DNA of 64,000 nt, from NCBI GenBank assembly GCA_009760855.2, contig WPIO01000068.1, positions 1 to 64,000 on the forward strand, written 5' to 3'. This stretch comes from Cristatella mucedo. Its lineage: Eukaryota > Bryozoa > Phylactolaemata > Cristatellidae. The position numbers and the translations under genes are program-made. Every line of letters starts with the position of its first letter. Positions within the stretch are counted from its first letter, which is position 1. Positions 41,930-54,327 of the stretch are shown here, piece by piece. The notes below the pieces were generated by a model. The model was not told where the DNA came from. It ran no database searches and saw only the letters and a list, made by a program, of their open reading frames with translations.

Positions 41930-44750
41930 ATAGATTTCCGTATTTTCCGAGGCCGTTGCCGTCGATTGCATCGCATTGCCCTGGCATGCACTTTAAGATT
42001 GGTTGATAGGACGCGGTTGCACTTTCAATACAGCACACTGTTACGCAAGAAATTGCGATCTTCTCCCACCAGTTTTGTTTGTATTTGTAACAGACAATAG
42101 TAGATTGCTGTATTGTATCTGGAAATTGCTGTCGATTGCCATAGATTGCCCAAGGTTGAACGCGAAAGAGGACAGCATGGACACCCACAGTGAACGTTAT
42201 GTAGGATAATTACAAATTCAAAAAGCCAATATCCAGCAAATTTGAACCAGATTACTGCAGAGACCAGGCCATTGCCATCGATTGCCGGGCATTGCCATCG
42301 ATTGTGCATATGTCGATTGTATAAACGGGTGCGGCTGCAGTTTCAATCCACTGCTGTGCAATACGCAAGAAAAGTTGGAGCTTCTCTCAGCAACTGTTGG
42401 TGCATTTGTAACTGTCCGTTATGCATTGGCATATTTCCCCGGGCCATTGCCGTTGACTGCCGTGGGTTGCCGTCGATTGAATGTGAAACACGGGTGAAAA
42501 TTATGCGCTCCCACACAGGTAGATATTACGTAGAAAGAGAGTTCCAGTTTATTGCAGCAAATCTTGTCGATTTTAACGGATTTCGCTATCGGCCCGGCCC
42601 TTACCATTGATGTTGATTGCCGTGCATTGCTGACAGTTACCAAACTAAGCATCTTGAAAGCTCCACGGTTTTACTTTGGATGCAGCGGAATGTTGCATGT
42701 AATGATAATTGAGGCTTCCGTACTGCCCATTTCGCTTCAATTCGCCGGGAAATGGAGTATTGGCCTAGGACATTGCAGTCGATTGCCGTTCATTGCTCGC
42801 GATTGTTCGTTCGCGATTGGTTGAAAGGATTTGATTGCACTTTCAAAACAGTTGGCTGTGACAGGTAAGATATATTTGATCTTAGCCCGGTCACTTTCCA
42901 GTGGTTTACGATGGACCATAGTGGATTGCCGTATTTGCCCGGCCCATTGCCGTCTGTTGCCATGCATTGTGCAAGATAGAACGGTCAGAGCTGGTTGAAA
43001 GTGTGTGTTCACGCAGTGAGATGTTACTTTGAATGAGAATTGGAGCTTGGTGCAGCCTATTTCTCGTCAATTTGCCACGGATTTCGGTATTGGTCCCTGC
43101 CGTTACTGTCAATTGCCGTGTATTGCTGACAATTGACGTGCAAAATAGCTTAAAAATCCTACGACTTCACTCTTATCACAAATAAATGTGAAATGCGATG
43201 ACAATCGGCACTTCGTCCCGCCAATTTAGTGTCAACTAGCCATGGACAGTAGTTGATTGCTGCTTCGAGCCAAGATGTTGCCGTAGATTGCCATGCATTG
43301 CCAGAAATTTTACGAGTGCAATTGCTTAAAATGATGTGGTTAAATTTCACCAGTGTGTATGGTAACATGAATTTAAAATTGAAGCATTGCGAAACCGATT
43401 TCAGTGCATTTTGCATCAGATTGCTGTAAATTGAGGTATTGGCCCGGGCCATTGCAGTCAGTTGCAGTGCATTGCTGCCGAATTATCGAGGCAATTGTAT
43501 TGAAATTGAGGGATTACACAATAACCAAAAAGTAGAGCAACGTGCAATCACTATTGGAGCTTAAATTGTACATATTCTTGTCGTTTTCGGCGGGTTGGGA
43601 TACATTGATGTACTGGCCCGGGGAGTTGCAGTCGATTGCAGTGCATTGCTGCAGAATGGCCTAGGCAATTACAGTGAAATTATGCAAGTACAAGATAACC
43701 AAAGAGTAGAGAAGCGTGCAATTATAATTAGAGCTTCTAGTGTACGCTTTATGGTCGCTGTCTAGCAGATTGCAGCGGATTTCGGTGGATTGAGGTGGAT
43801 TGTGGTATGGGACTGGGTCGTTGCAGTTGATTGCAATTCCTTGCACGAGAACGCGTGTGCACAATAGAGCACAATTTTGTGGATGCACTTTAACTGAGTT
43901 TAGTCCTCTATGCAATGTCAATTCCAGCTTTGCGATGGTAATTTGATGATGATTTGCAGAGGAATAGACTGGATTACTGTAGTTTTCCAGGTCATTTCAA
44001 GCGATTGCCACCTATTGCCACAGTGCGAGGTTGCACTTTTTTTTTTATTTTACGTGGTTGTTCACACAGCACGGTGCACTTTAATAAGAAATATGAACTG
44101 GAGTTCGGTGCTATGTGTTTCGATTTTTAATGGGGTGGATTATGTGGATTGCAGTGGATTGTGGTATTAGCCTGTGCTTCTGCAGTCGATTGCAGCAAAT
44201 TGTACGAGAATGGCGGTTCCAATGCAATTGAATTTTTTTAAATGCAATTATCACAGAGTTTTCTGCCATATGCAATTAAAAAAGGAGCCTTTCGATTAGG
44301 ATTTCTGTCGTTTGCGTGGTGGGATGCAGTGGATTGAGGTGGATTGCAGCAGATTTTGGTATTGGCCTGGGCCACTGCAATCTTTTTTAAGTTGACTTCG
44401 TGAAACGTGTGAGCGGAATCGCGCAAACCTTTCTTGGTACATTGTTCGTGTAGCCTAGTTTAATATTCCAGACTTTTTGGAGCTATTCACAGCAGATTTG
44501 GGGTGGATTTCATGAGAACTAGAATGGATTGGAGTGGATTGAGGTACAGGTGTCCAGTGCCAAAGCTCATTCGCATAAGTGGGCGGGAGAGCAGAGATAT
44601 GAAATTCTGTGAACAGATAAATTCGAACTTGTACTACAATATCAGCAAAATATTTGAGCTCGGCAACGCTTACGTCTGGTCATTGAGTGGATTTTGGTAG
44701 ATTGCAGTGGTTTGCGGTTGATTTCGGTGGATTAAGGTAATTCGTCGAAC
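41930..44750. repeat. Diverged tandem array, period about 173 bp
   Basis: A GGCCATTGCCGTCGATTGCC-like anchor recurs at 41951, 42125, 42268, 42442, 42597, 42768, 42941, 43097, 43274, 43448, 43621, 43816, 43990, 44174, 44369 and 44551. The spacings are 143-195 bp, mean 173, often 173-174. A second word, like ATTGGAGCTT, recurs at a constant offset. The left units carry TTGCCGT words and the right units TGGATTGCAGTGGATTG words. The short open frames on both strands in this region are by-products and show no protein family. Confidence 0.85.
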
Positions 44751-45360
44751 CCTTCCACTGCCCTTTCCTTATGAGCCTTAGCAATCACCCCCCCCCCGAT
44801 TTGTGTTAATCTTCACCCTCTTAATGCTCCTCTGGCACACCCATTAGCACTCGTTGAATCGTTCTGGCGAAAATTCATTACGGCTAAGGGCTGCCACAGC
44901 TAACCACTCCCGAAGCAACGTCAAAGTTCTAAAATTATGCTGCAAAACGAGCGACACCAAATCAAGCACAATAACAGTTAGCTCTCAACTCAAAGCAAGA
45001 CGGGGCCGAGAGACGGCTCGAGCCTCGAAAACTCGTTAGTTTGGATCCTCGTAAGTCAAATTACCTCTATGGTGAAGGTGAAGAAAACTGAGACAAGTTA
45101 ATTAGGCCATCGATAAATATCCATCGATCCATCCATCCATAAATATCCATCGATCCATCGATAAATAACTAGGGGGCGGCTTGGCCGGACGGGAGCTCTA
45201 GCTAGGCCTGGTCTAGCCTAAAGACCGGAGATTGCCGACCTCCAGGTTAGACTATCAACAGTTTCTTCAACAGCTCTCAGGTTAGCTCCTTACAAAGCGA
45301 TAGACTAGAACAGTGAGCCCATCCACAGAAAGGCGAAATTCCCCCAAGAATGCGGACCTT
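44750..45360. other. Unassigned sequence with a CCATCGAT minisatellite
   Basis: CCCCCCCCCC near 44788. At 45105-45170, CCATCGATCCATCCATCCAT and AAATATCCATCGATCCATCG repeats. A GC-richer block at 45170-45240 is not recognised. Confidence 0.5.
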
Positions 45361-46020
45361 CAATTTCGCTAAGTACCTCAATGTCCACATTCAAGCAGGT
45401 CACTAGTGATCTCGTCCTGAATCTTATATATCATTCAAAGAAGACAACTATTCTTTTAGTCCCTCATCCTAAGATCCTGCTTCTATGGGGCAGTGATTTA
45501 TCTACTGCTGCCCTACATAGTTAACATTATAAATATAGCATTCAAGTACATTATTATTAGTATTCTCAAATCATGTCCAAGCACCTTTCACAGATCAGTA
45601 GTCATGCTACTACTCAAGAAGTCTACACAATACGAAGAAACTTTTGAAACTTCTTAACAATCTCCCTACTACTGCTTCTTTCAAAGACACTTTAACTAGT
45701 ACTGGCAGACCAGCTGAACTCATAAATTGAAACTTGAAAACCTTGCTCGTAAGTTCTCTTCTGGTTTTAAAGCTTATCACCCTCAGAGTTAGCACCGCTT
45801 CTGGCATACAACTACCTACTCAGGAAAATAGGCACGGGTAGCCTATCTCTCCTTACTTTGCTCTATCTTTTGGCAGTTGTTGATACTATCGAAAACCAAG
45901 CCCTTCGTGTGAACAGCTCTTCTCGGCAGGGCATCGCTGTTACTATTCTCCAATCGTTTATGTCCTCTTTTAGAGTGAGAGTGTAGGTGTGAATGAACAA
46001 GCGTCACGTCTCTGTAGGCG
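45360..46020 (+). mobile_element. Decayed LINE fragment, upstream RT region
   Basis: CTACTACTCAAGAAGTCTAC (PLLKKSTLD-like) and TTTTGGCAGTTGTTGATACT (LLAVVDTIEN, from [12 protein letters not shown]) are in the order expected for LINE-A RT. Full of stops. Confidence 0.55.
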
Positions 46021-46075
46021 GATTATCTCTAAAACCAGACTGGAAGTGACCATCAAGGTTTATAGCATCGACTGC
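46020..46075 (-). mobile_element. Short LINE-A RT piece in inverse orientation
   Basis: GATTATCTCTAAAACCAGAC and TGGAAGTGACC match the FQSGFRANPS-coding strand reversed, immediately after the + fragment. Confidence 0.5.
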
Positions 46076-46079
46076 ATTT

Positions 46080-47790
46080 AGGCTGGCAGCCACAGCAGTG
46101 CATATCATGCTGATATGTGGCTACTTTGTGACCACTGTAAGCATTTTCCGAAGCGAACCTGAAATAATTCGTCAATGAACGCTTTGCTGTCTCCTCTATG
46201 TTTTGGTTAATCAAAATGTAATTCAAAGCTCATAGAGGCCTCATTGCGATCGTTATATTTAGCATTTAGGTAACGAATCTCGGTACTGCTTGAACCAGTA
46301 AAATATTTTGGCGATTATCCCAGCATGGTGTTTATGCCACTACCAGACAACCTGCAATACATTTAACCCTGTAGCACTACATTGAAGCGATATTGACATT
46401 CAGCTGAGGCAGGGTAGGCTTACTATAGTTTTCGACCGTGTCATTTCAATTACGGATCTGATAAAGAAGGAAAACTAGAGGAAGCATCTCATAAGATGCT
46501 AGGGACTATGGAAGCGACTTCATACAGAATCAACTAGGAACTCATCCAGAATCAAGATAGGTTGATGTCTTACGTAATTCTACGTGCAATACCAGACTTG
46601 ATTGTTTTTGCATTTTAATGTAGTATTTTAAAAGCTGAGTGAAATTCAGCTTCACGTGACATCCTAGAAGTCGTATATTACCCAAAATAGAGAAGTAGCC
46701 AATCAGCTATTGCTGTTCGATGTTTTATTACGACCAATCATGTGAGCGATTTCCTTAGCTAATCTACACTACACTTGCTTGCTTTTAGCTGCATTGCATT
46801 AGGGAGTTCAAAATTTCCTGAACGGAAATTTAATTCCCAGCAAAACGACTTATCCATATTATTGTTATAGCTAACTTTTAATTCAACTCTTTGAGCTCGC
46901 GGTACCCATGTACACTGAGCTCTGTGAGTTTTAAGAAGCTCGTTTTGCCGATGCAAGTGTATTCCAGGCATCTATTCCGGAATTACTGGTTGCCATCTTA
47001 CTGCATCAAGAGAGCGCCATGTAAAGGTCGAAAGGAAGGATAGACTTGCTAGCTTTAATTAGTATATATGTGTTCGAAAGCAAGCGTTGAGGATTTTTCT
47101 GCTTTTCATAGTCACATAAAGGTTCGCATTGTATTTGTTGATTTTTTATTTTCATTTTTCTATATGCGAAATGTAACTCCACATTTAAGATGCAATAACG
47201 AACCAGCTTGCTGTCAAATAATATTACTAATCTCTATGCATACATTCGGGTGCCAAAGTAATAACAGGCACTGCTTTTTCTTTTAACGTCATCAACATTA
47301 TGCATAGCGACTCTTTCAAATGGTGTATTCAAATTAAATTTTTAGGTTACTCGAAGAAATTGAGCATTTATTATTTAGGAAATGTAGATTTTTTATCAAA
47401 ATTAGTGAGACTATAAGTATGTCAAGCAAGTACATTAAGCTATATAACTTACAGTAGTCAGAAATGAAAGAAGTGCCTTTCGGCCTATTTACTAAAGATT
47501 TGATCAAGAAATAAGCCCTGGGAATACTTTCCTGTGCTACAGTGTTTTCATACATATCTTGAAATTACTAATCGCTATGTACACATTCAGGTGCCAAAGT
47601 AATGACAGGCTCTGCTTTAATTAAGGCGTTGTGTACGTCGCTTAGGTTTTGCTGGAATGCTTCGGTTTGGCAAGCAATGCTTACCACAGGAACCAAGTTT
47701 GTTGCTTACATCAAAGTTAAATATGGTGCCCATCTGTATTTGACGGATCAACAAGAGCCTAAATGGAAACAAACGAGTTCCAAACATACT
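46080..47790. other. Intergenic, no gene seen
   Basis: AT-rich; two similar words CATTCGGGTGCCAAAGTAAT (47245) and CATTCAGGTGCCAAAGTAAT (47585), each followed by GACAGGC- or AACAGGC-like text and CTGCTTT, mark a small direct repeat about 340 bp apart. Confidence 0.5.
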
Positions 47791-47799
47791 TGAATTGCG

Positions 47800-47960
47800 C
47801 CCACACACACACACATACACATACATGCTCGCACACACACATACACATACATGCTCGCACACACACATACACATACATGCTCGCACACACACACCCATGT
47901 ACACACACACACGCAATCACATGCACACCCATACACATGCACTCACACAAACACGCGACA
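47800..47960. repeat. CA-rich minisatellite, about 26-bp unit
   Basis: ACACACATACACATACATGC followed by TCGCAC repeats three times, then irregular CA repeats. It ends where LINE-A begins. The long open frames here are only repeat translations. Confidence 0.9.
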
Positions 47961-49440
47961 GCAGTTCATCTGCATGAACTCATACAATGCCGACGTGATT
48001 AGAGTATCTCTGCTTTTCTTGCTCGATCTTTCGGTAGCTTTTGATACTATCGATCACCAAGTTATTCTTGAGCGCCTCTCATCTCACCTGAGCATTACTG
48101 GCACTGCTTTGCAATGGTTCAGGTCCTATCTCAGTGAGACACTCGAGAGTATTGACGTGAGTGGACAAAAATCATCCGACGTACCTCTGAAATATTTGTT
48201 ACCTGAGGGCTCCAAGCATGGTCCGGCTTTTTTCACGATTGATACTCTCCCTCTTACCTATGGTATTGCCAAGCACAATCTAGGCTTTCAGGTCAAAGCG
48301 AATTACACCTAGTGGTGCCTTTGCTTAGATCCTTACCATTCATCGATCACCTCGACTACCTCAACTCCCTAGCTGCATGTATTGATGCCATTTTAACATG
48401 TATTGCGGCAATTTTTTTCAAGTCAAATGATGATAGAACTAACCTACTAGTTATTGGAAAACCAAGTGTGATTCGAAAATTGGAAAGGCCAACGCTCAAA
48501 ATCGGCTCTGCAAACATATCTCCTGTTGAATCCTCACGCAATCTAGTTTTCATGCGTCAAAGTGACCTTTCGTTAGACGATCGAGTCAGCTCAGTAATCA
48601 AGTCTGCCTACTTTCAGCAACATAACATTGCTAAACTTCGGGCTTGTTCAAATAAGGATAGCACATCTAAGTTGGTCCATGCATTTGTGACGTCCAATCT
48701 TGACTTCGGTTACTCACTGCTTGCTGGCCTACCAGCATTTGCAATCAGATCTGGCAGCTGTTGGAAAATTCTGCATCCAGGTTGGCTTTAATGAGCCTTG
48801 CCATTGCCACTCCAAACCACTTCTCGCCGACCTGCAGTGGCTACCTGCCAAACATCCAATCGACTTCACGATTATGTTGCTCACTTTTCGGTCCCTTCAT
48901 TCTCTTGATCCAGCCTGTCTATCAGATCTACTCAGCTATAGGGCAAGCATCTTTCAACCCGCTTTTGGGAATCTAACTCGCCTAGAAATGCATTGAGTTC
49001 TCTGGGACGTTTTATTAAATGCATTAATAGTATTACTGTAAACTGTTTACCTATACCTCGTACTGACCTCAAATCCCCTGGAGACTGTGCATTTCGTTCG
49101 TATGCTCCGAAAGCCTGGACATTACTCCCGACTTGGGTTATGACATCCCCTGACTTGACCAAAATGAAAAAGTAATTACAACGCACTTATTTAAGATAGC
49201 ACTTCACAGGTTCGTGTGATCCGTCCTTCATGTGGTTATGTGTGCTGACTTTGTGCATGCTGCCTCTAAGCACACTTAAATGCTGACCCTGTCTATGTTG
49301 CTCCTAACCGTCTTGTTCGTGTCATTCATCAAGAATAATATCAATCAACTTTCAGTCTTGTTTCCTTTGCATCAAATGTAAAGTACCTGGAAAGAGACTG
49401 AGTTCTCTGAGCGGGTTGGTTTATCAAGTGTATTCTTTTT
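47960..49440 (+). mobile_element. LINE-A copy, RT to 3' end
   Basis: Starts after the minisatellite with LLFLLDLSVAFDTIDH, then [20 protein letters not shown]. The catalytic YADD region is ruined (GFQVKANYT, stop). The frame at 48312-48791 has LKIGSANISPVESSRNL and SDLSLDDRVSS. C-terminal domain and 3' tail to 49440, split by a solo tail at 48979-49040. Confidence 0.9.
48979..49040 (+). mobile_element. 62-bp solo LINE-A tail inserted in LINE-A
   Basis: CGCCTAGAAATGCATTGAGT, TCTCTGGGACGTTTTATTAA, ATGCATTAATAGTATTACTG only: the 3' stem-loop and tail. The host reads GAATCTAACT before it and AACTGTTTACC after it; AACT is duplicated. Confidence 0.8.
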
Positions 49441-49614
49441 CAATCAAAAAAAATATAAGCACAATGACAAACCATAAATCTAAACACTAGTGAATTTTAG
49501 AGAATTTAGTCGGGAGTAGGCTTCGAGGTTTGATGCTTACGAACTAAAGGCTAGGTCCTATAAAGATTGTAGTTTTGTATGAGATGTAAGTAAAGGATCA
49601 GATGAAAAAATTCG

Positions 49615-51560
49615 GTAAAAATAATAATAACAATAATGCACTTGAAAAAGCAAGCTCACAAAACTTAATCTCTTTCTAGGTGCTTTACATTTGCTACAAA
49701 GGGAAATGCGTCTAAATGGTAAGAAAAATCATGCTTAAAAAACAAACGAAATGAATTACATGGCTAAGGGTGATATGCACAGGGTCAGCATGCAAATGTG
49801 GTTAGTGGCAGCATGCACAGTGTCAGCACGCATAAGCACATCAAGGACGAATCACAGGGACCCACTAAATTCTGTCCTAAATAGGTGTGTTTTTAAGTTT
49901 TTATAAATGTGGTAAAGTCGGAGGATGTTTTGACCCAAGTCATGAGTGAGTTCCAGGCTTTCGTAACATGCGGACTAAATGCACGATGTCCAAATGATTT
50001 GAGACTTGTACGAGGTATTTGGAAACTTGGATTCCGAAAAGCGGGTGGTACAACTCTGGGCCTGGTGGGGGAGTAGATCTAAGAGATAGGCTGGGGCCAA
50101 CGAACAAAGTGACCTAAAAGTGAACTACAAAACCTTGAAATCGATCCGTTGCCTGACTGGTAGCCAGCGTAGGTCGGCTAGAAGTGGTGTGATGTGGCAA
50201 CTGTGCAGCTCACGACAGACAAGCCAAACCGCGGAGTGTTGCACGAGCAGTAATCGCCTGATTGCACAGGCCGGTAGGCCACCAAGCAGTGAGTTACAGT
50301 AGTCAAGTCGGGATATCAAAAATGCATGTAGAACTTAGACGTGGTATCCTTATTTAACCAAGCCCGAATTTTAACAATGTAATATTACTGAAAGAAGGCA
50401 GACATAATAGAAAAGCTGATGTGGTCGTCTAACTAGAGGTCACTTTGGAACATGACACAAAATGTAAAATGTAAAAAGTAAAAAAAAAAAAATGTAAAGC
50501 GCCTAGAAAGAGATTGAGTTCTGGGAGCATGCTTTTTCAAGAGCATTATTGTTAATATTATGTATACCTAAATTTCGTGCAGATTTAACAGAAGATATGC
50601 TGGCAGACCCAATTTTAATCGTCAGCATTTCTTTCTAATTTCTGAATCGAACTGTGCTAGCCCATAACTACTAAGTTAGTTTTATTGTCGTTTAAATTTA
50701 GAAGATCTGCTGCCATCCAAGTGCAAACGTCATCAATACATGTAGCAAGTGAGTTTAGTGAATTTTTGGTGGTTGAAGTCTCGGGGGGATCCAAGAAAAG
50801 ATACAACTGAGTGTCATCCGCATAGAAGTGAAAACCTAGATTGTGCTTGGCAATCACATCAGCAAGCAGTGAGTTACAGAAGTCAAGTCGGGATATCACA
50901 ATTGCATGGACCAACTTGGACGTGGTATCTCTTTTTAACCAAGCCCGAATTTTAGCAATGATATGTTGCTGAAAGAAGCCGATCAACTTCAACTGGAATC
51001 TACATGCCGAACACAATCTAGGCTTTAACTTCTATGTGGATGATACTCAGTTGTATCTTTGCTTTGATCCCTCTGAGACTTCGACCACCACAAATTCACT
51101 CAACTCACTTGCTACTAGTATTGATGACATCTGCACTTGAATGGCTGCAAATCTTTTGAAATTAAACCACAATAAGATGAACTTAGTAGTTATGGACTAT
51201 AAAGAGGGAGAGAATAAACCGTGAAACGAACCGGACCTAGCATGGAGCCCTGAGGTACCCCATATTTCTGAGATACCTTGGATGAGCTTTGTCCATTCAC
51301 GTAGACTCTGGAGTCTCCCACTTAGAGAACCTGAACCATTGCAGAGCAGTGCCAGTGATGCCCAGGCGAGATGGGTGGCGCTCTAGGAACTTTGTAATCG
51401 ATAGTATCAAAAGCAGCCAAAAGATCGGGCAAAAAAGCAGAGATATTCTACCCACGTTGGCATTCCTATACAGGTCGTTCTATACCCTAAGCAACGCTGA
51501 CTCTATGGAGTGATTAGCTCTAAAGCCAGACTGACACTCACTAGCAAGGCTTGAAGTTTC
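49615..51560 (-). mobile_element. LINE-A copy, rearranged
   Basis: Minus strand from the tail (49615) through the C-terminal domain to about 50458; a + solo tail (50458-50562); the middle region to about 50866; a repeat of an earlier part (50866-50985); an inverted segment (51005-51195); then minus RT to 51560 (GVPQGSMLG-equivalent, FDTID, SGFRANH). No intact frame. Confidence 0.85.
50458..50562 (+). mobile_element. Solo LINE-A tail inserted in LINE-A
   Basis: AAATGTAAAATGTAAAAAGT and an A-run, then AATGTAAAGCGCCTAGAAAG, GTTCTGGGAGCATGCTTTTT and TTATTGTTAATATTA. The host text resumes at ACCTAAATTTCGTGCAGATT. Confidence 0.8.
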
Positions 51561-53355
51561 AGAACAAGAACAAATCGTTACACTGCGAAGAATGGTTTTA
51601 GTGATACGGCCTTCACTTCATACATACTGTCTTTTCATGAATCGTAACTGAGTTTTATATTGTTGTCTGACACTTTGTTACGATTCATATAAATCCAGGA
51701 GCTTAAACTTGAAATAACCGGCTACAAAGATTACCAAGCTCATCTGTTTTCATTTAATCCTCGGAATTTATTCAATTTTTTTCAAATGTACTTAGCGTGA
51801 TTACAGTATCAAGCACTTGTGCATGTCACAAACCAAGGATCTCACAAATAAGCCATGGTTTCAGTCTTTCTTGGAGTAGGTAATTTATTTGTTAAGCCAA
51901 ATCAAGTTTTTGGAAAGATTTATTTAAAATATGGACAGTGTAAACAGGTTGCGATGCATCTGAGCAAAGATTTGGTTCTTTCTGAGCAATTTACAGAATT
52001 ATATAAATATTTCAAAGCATCGTAGTGTGATATTGATTACTTTTGGATCATCATTACCAGCTCATATATTCCCCGTAGGTTCATCCCAATGTAGTAGGGC
52101 TGCTTCTCTGCCGTTTAACAGGATTACTTGTCATAAATTTAGCACTGCTGATGACCTTAGCATTTTTTTAGCTCTTAAAAACTTAGAATCGCATGTGTTT
52201 AAATTTCACAAGATTTCATGATTCCATGTAGAATTTACTGAATTAAGATACATATAGTCACTCTCGTTAGGATCTACGGCAGCTGCAATTATAGCACTTT
52301 TCAATTTTTGGATTGATGAAGTGTGCTAAGATACGTGTAGAGCGGACACGCCCAAAGTGAACACCACTGCCGTGAATACCTTTGCAGGATATCTAAAGGT
52401 ATATTGTTCCCTATAATGAGGCGATAGAGCATTTGATCAATAGCAGTAAAGTCGTTTTCTTTCGTGGCATAACATTTTAAACTGATTTGTCCTTCCATAG
52501 ACCGGTCTCTCGAGCTGAAATTAATTTGCTTTAAAATTATGACACCGGTAACGAGCAGCTCTGTGCCTTTTATCTATTAAGGACGCTTAAAAAATGTAGC
52601 AAACACCTTTAGAGTATATATATTGTATTCGTCCTACTTATTTACTTTAGGTAGCATGTACAATGCATCTATGAATCGATGGTAAATTAAAAGTGGGACG
52701 CGTTAATTTGCCGAAGTACCGTAATAATGGCAGTATAACCATAATTCGATAGCCCGTATAAATTTCTATAATACAGAAGCAAATGGGGTTCATATCTAAA
52801 TTATTTACTGATGCAGTCTTCAGCTTACTATGGCTAGCTTAATCGTGGACAACACTGATAATTTGGGACGGGAAGTGTACTGCTGGTGTTAGCTGTGCGT
52901 GGAAATCACACATAAATAGGTAGCTATTTATGTTCCCACGATTCTATTCTTGCACATAATGTCACTTGAATTAAATTGCGAAGTCATTAGCAAAATTCAG
53001 AATCAAAAGAGAATAGTAATGTTTCTTTCTACATTAAGGTGCCTTTCGTAAACTACCAATTACAGCTGCCCATATAAAACAAATTAAGTACATGCATAGT
53101 CGTTTAGTTTGTTTTTAAAAAGTCGGTAATGAAATCTCAGCAGACTTATTTCTCTTTACAAAGATTTCCTTCATTAATACACCAGCACCGATATAAGAAT
53201 CCTCGCTAGTGCTGGTCGTTGCATAATGCATGCAGAGCCCTTACACCGGCAGCTCTAAATACACCAACTGGCCACACAGGCTGCGGCATGTTTTTGAGAT
53301 ACTGCACTGATACCTATTGTATGGTACCATACAAAACCCAATACATTATGGTCGA
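51560..53355. other. No gene seen
   Basis: AT-rich intergenic sequence. Open frames at 52027-52221 (+) and 52301-52498 (-) have no motif or splice support. Confidence 0.5.
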
Positions 53356-53359
53356 TGCA

Positions 53360-53530
53360 GCATGAGAAGTACTTCGAGGCATTCACGTACAGGATAACCG
53401 CAACTTGCGCTCAGTCCTAGTATTCACCAACAGGCAGACCCTCGCTTCCAAATAGTCGAACCGTCAGGTATATGCCATATATGGCGATTGGGGCGTAGCA
53501 ATACAATAAAGTCGTACTTGCATAATAAAA
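53360..53530 (+). repeat. Direct repeat copy 1 (about 165 bp)
   Basis: CTTCGAGGCATTCACGTACA, AACAGGCAGACCCTCGCTTC, CATATATGGCGATTGGGGCG, in the same order and direction as 54328-54500. Unknown element. Confidence 0.65.
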
Positions 53531-54325
53531 ATGGCACTGCTCTCCAGCCTAGGCCAATAGCGGCTATTTCGTAATTACCTCTCAGCTAAAATCTAACGGC
53601 GAAGCTCATTGTTCCAAATCAGTTCAGCTTTCAATTGTGGTACTCATAACCACTGGGAATCGCGGTCCAAACTGATGCAAGGTCTGCTATTGCTTTTGAT
53701 GATATTTATAGGGCTATTTTAGTTTGCTTGCTTCAAATTGCCAGGGTGAGTGCTAAAGTACAGCTGATATTGTGGAGTACCTAGCTGTGGATGGCAACTG
53801 ACTTGTGTACTAATATTTTGGCAATTATTCTTAATAATGAGGTTTCTTTATTGATAGTTCAAACTTTCTTACGTTCTGTACTCAACAGCCGATAGGTTAT
53901 TTAAGAGCCAGAAAATGATTCGTTTCTAATAACTTAATTTTAATTTCTAAAATTCCATAATTTAGTTCAGGCTGCAAGCATTGTCACCAGCTCCGTCCGC
54001 TGCTGCTCGTGCCTTCTTTCTAAAGCAAAGTTGCAGCTAGTCGTTGTTTCTCTTGGGCTTAGACTAATTTGAGGTTGAAATGGTCGTTCCGGTTCGCCAT
54101 TCTAGAGAGGCGAGCTTTCACTTTATTAAATCCTAAAACAGAATTAATACAAGTAAACAAAAAAGGAAAGTGAAATTTGGAAGTGAAAAAATTAAAGTAA
54201 AATAAAATATTGTTAGATAATTAAATAAGTAGTATAACATAATTAAATTGAAAAGTGAAATTGAATATGTCCTAATCAATTTGAAAACAAAAAGCATTCA
54301 TTAAAACTAATACATAACAGTTAAT
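53530..54325. other. No gene seen
   Basis: AT-rich, including an A-rich run at 54120-54300. Confidence 0.4.
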
Positions 54326-54327
54326 AC

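Noticed and set aside
41928-44426. Dense short open frames on both strands, some with repeated Cys and Arg residues
   Set aside because: They are generated by the tandem repeat, change frame from unit to unit, and share no protein motif.
47617-48002. Open frames rich in His-Thr or Cys-Val residues
   Set aside because: Direct translations of the CA minisatellite.
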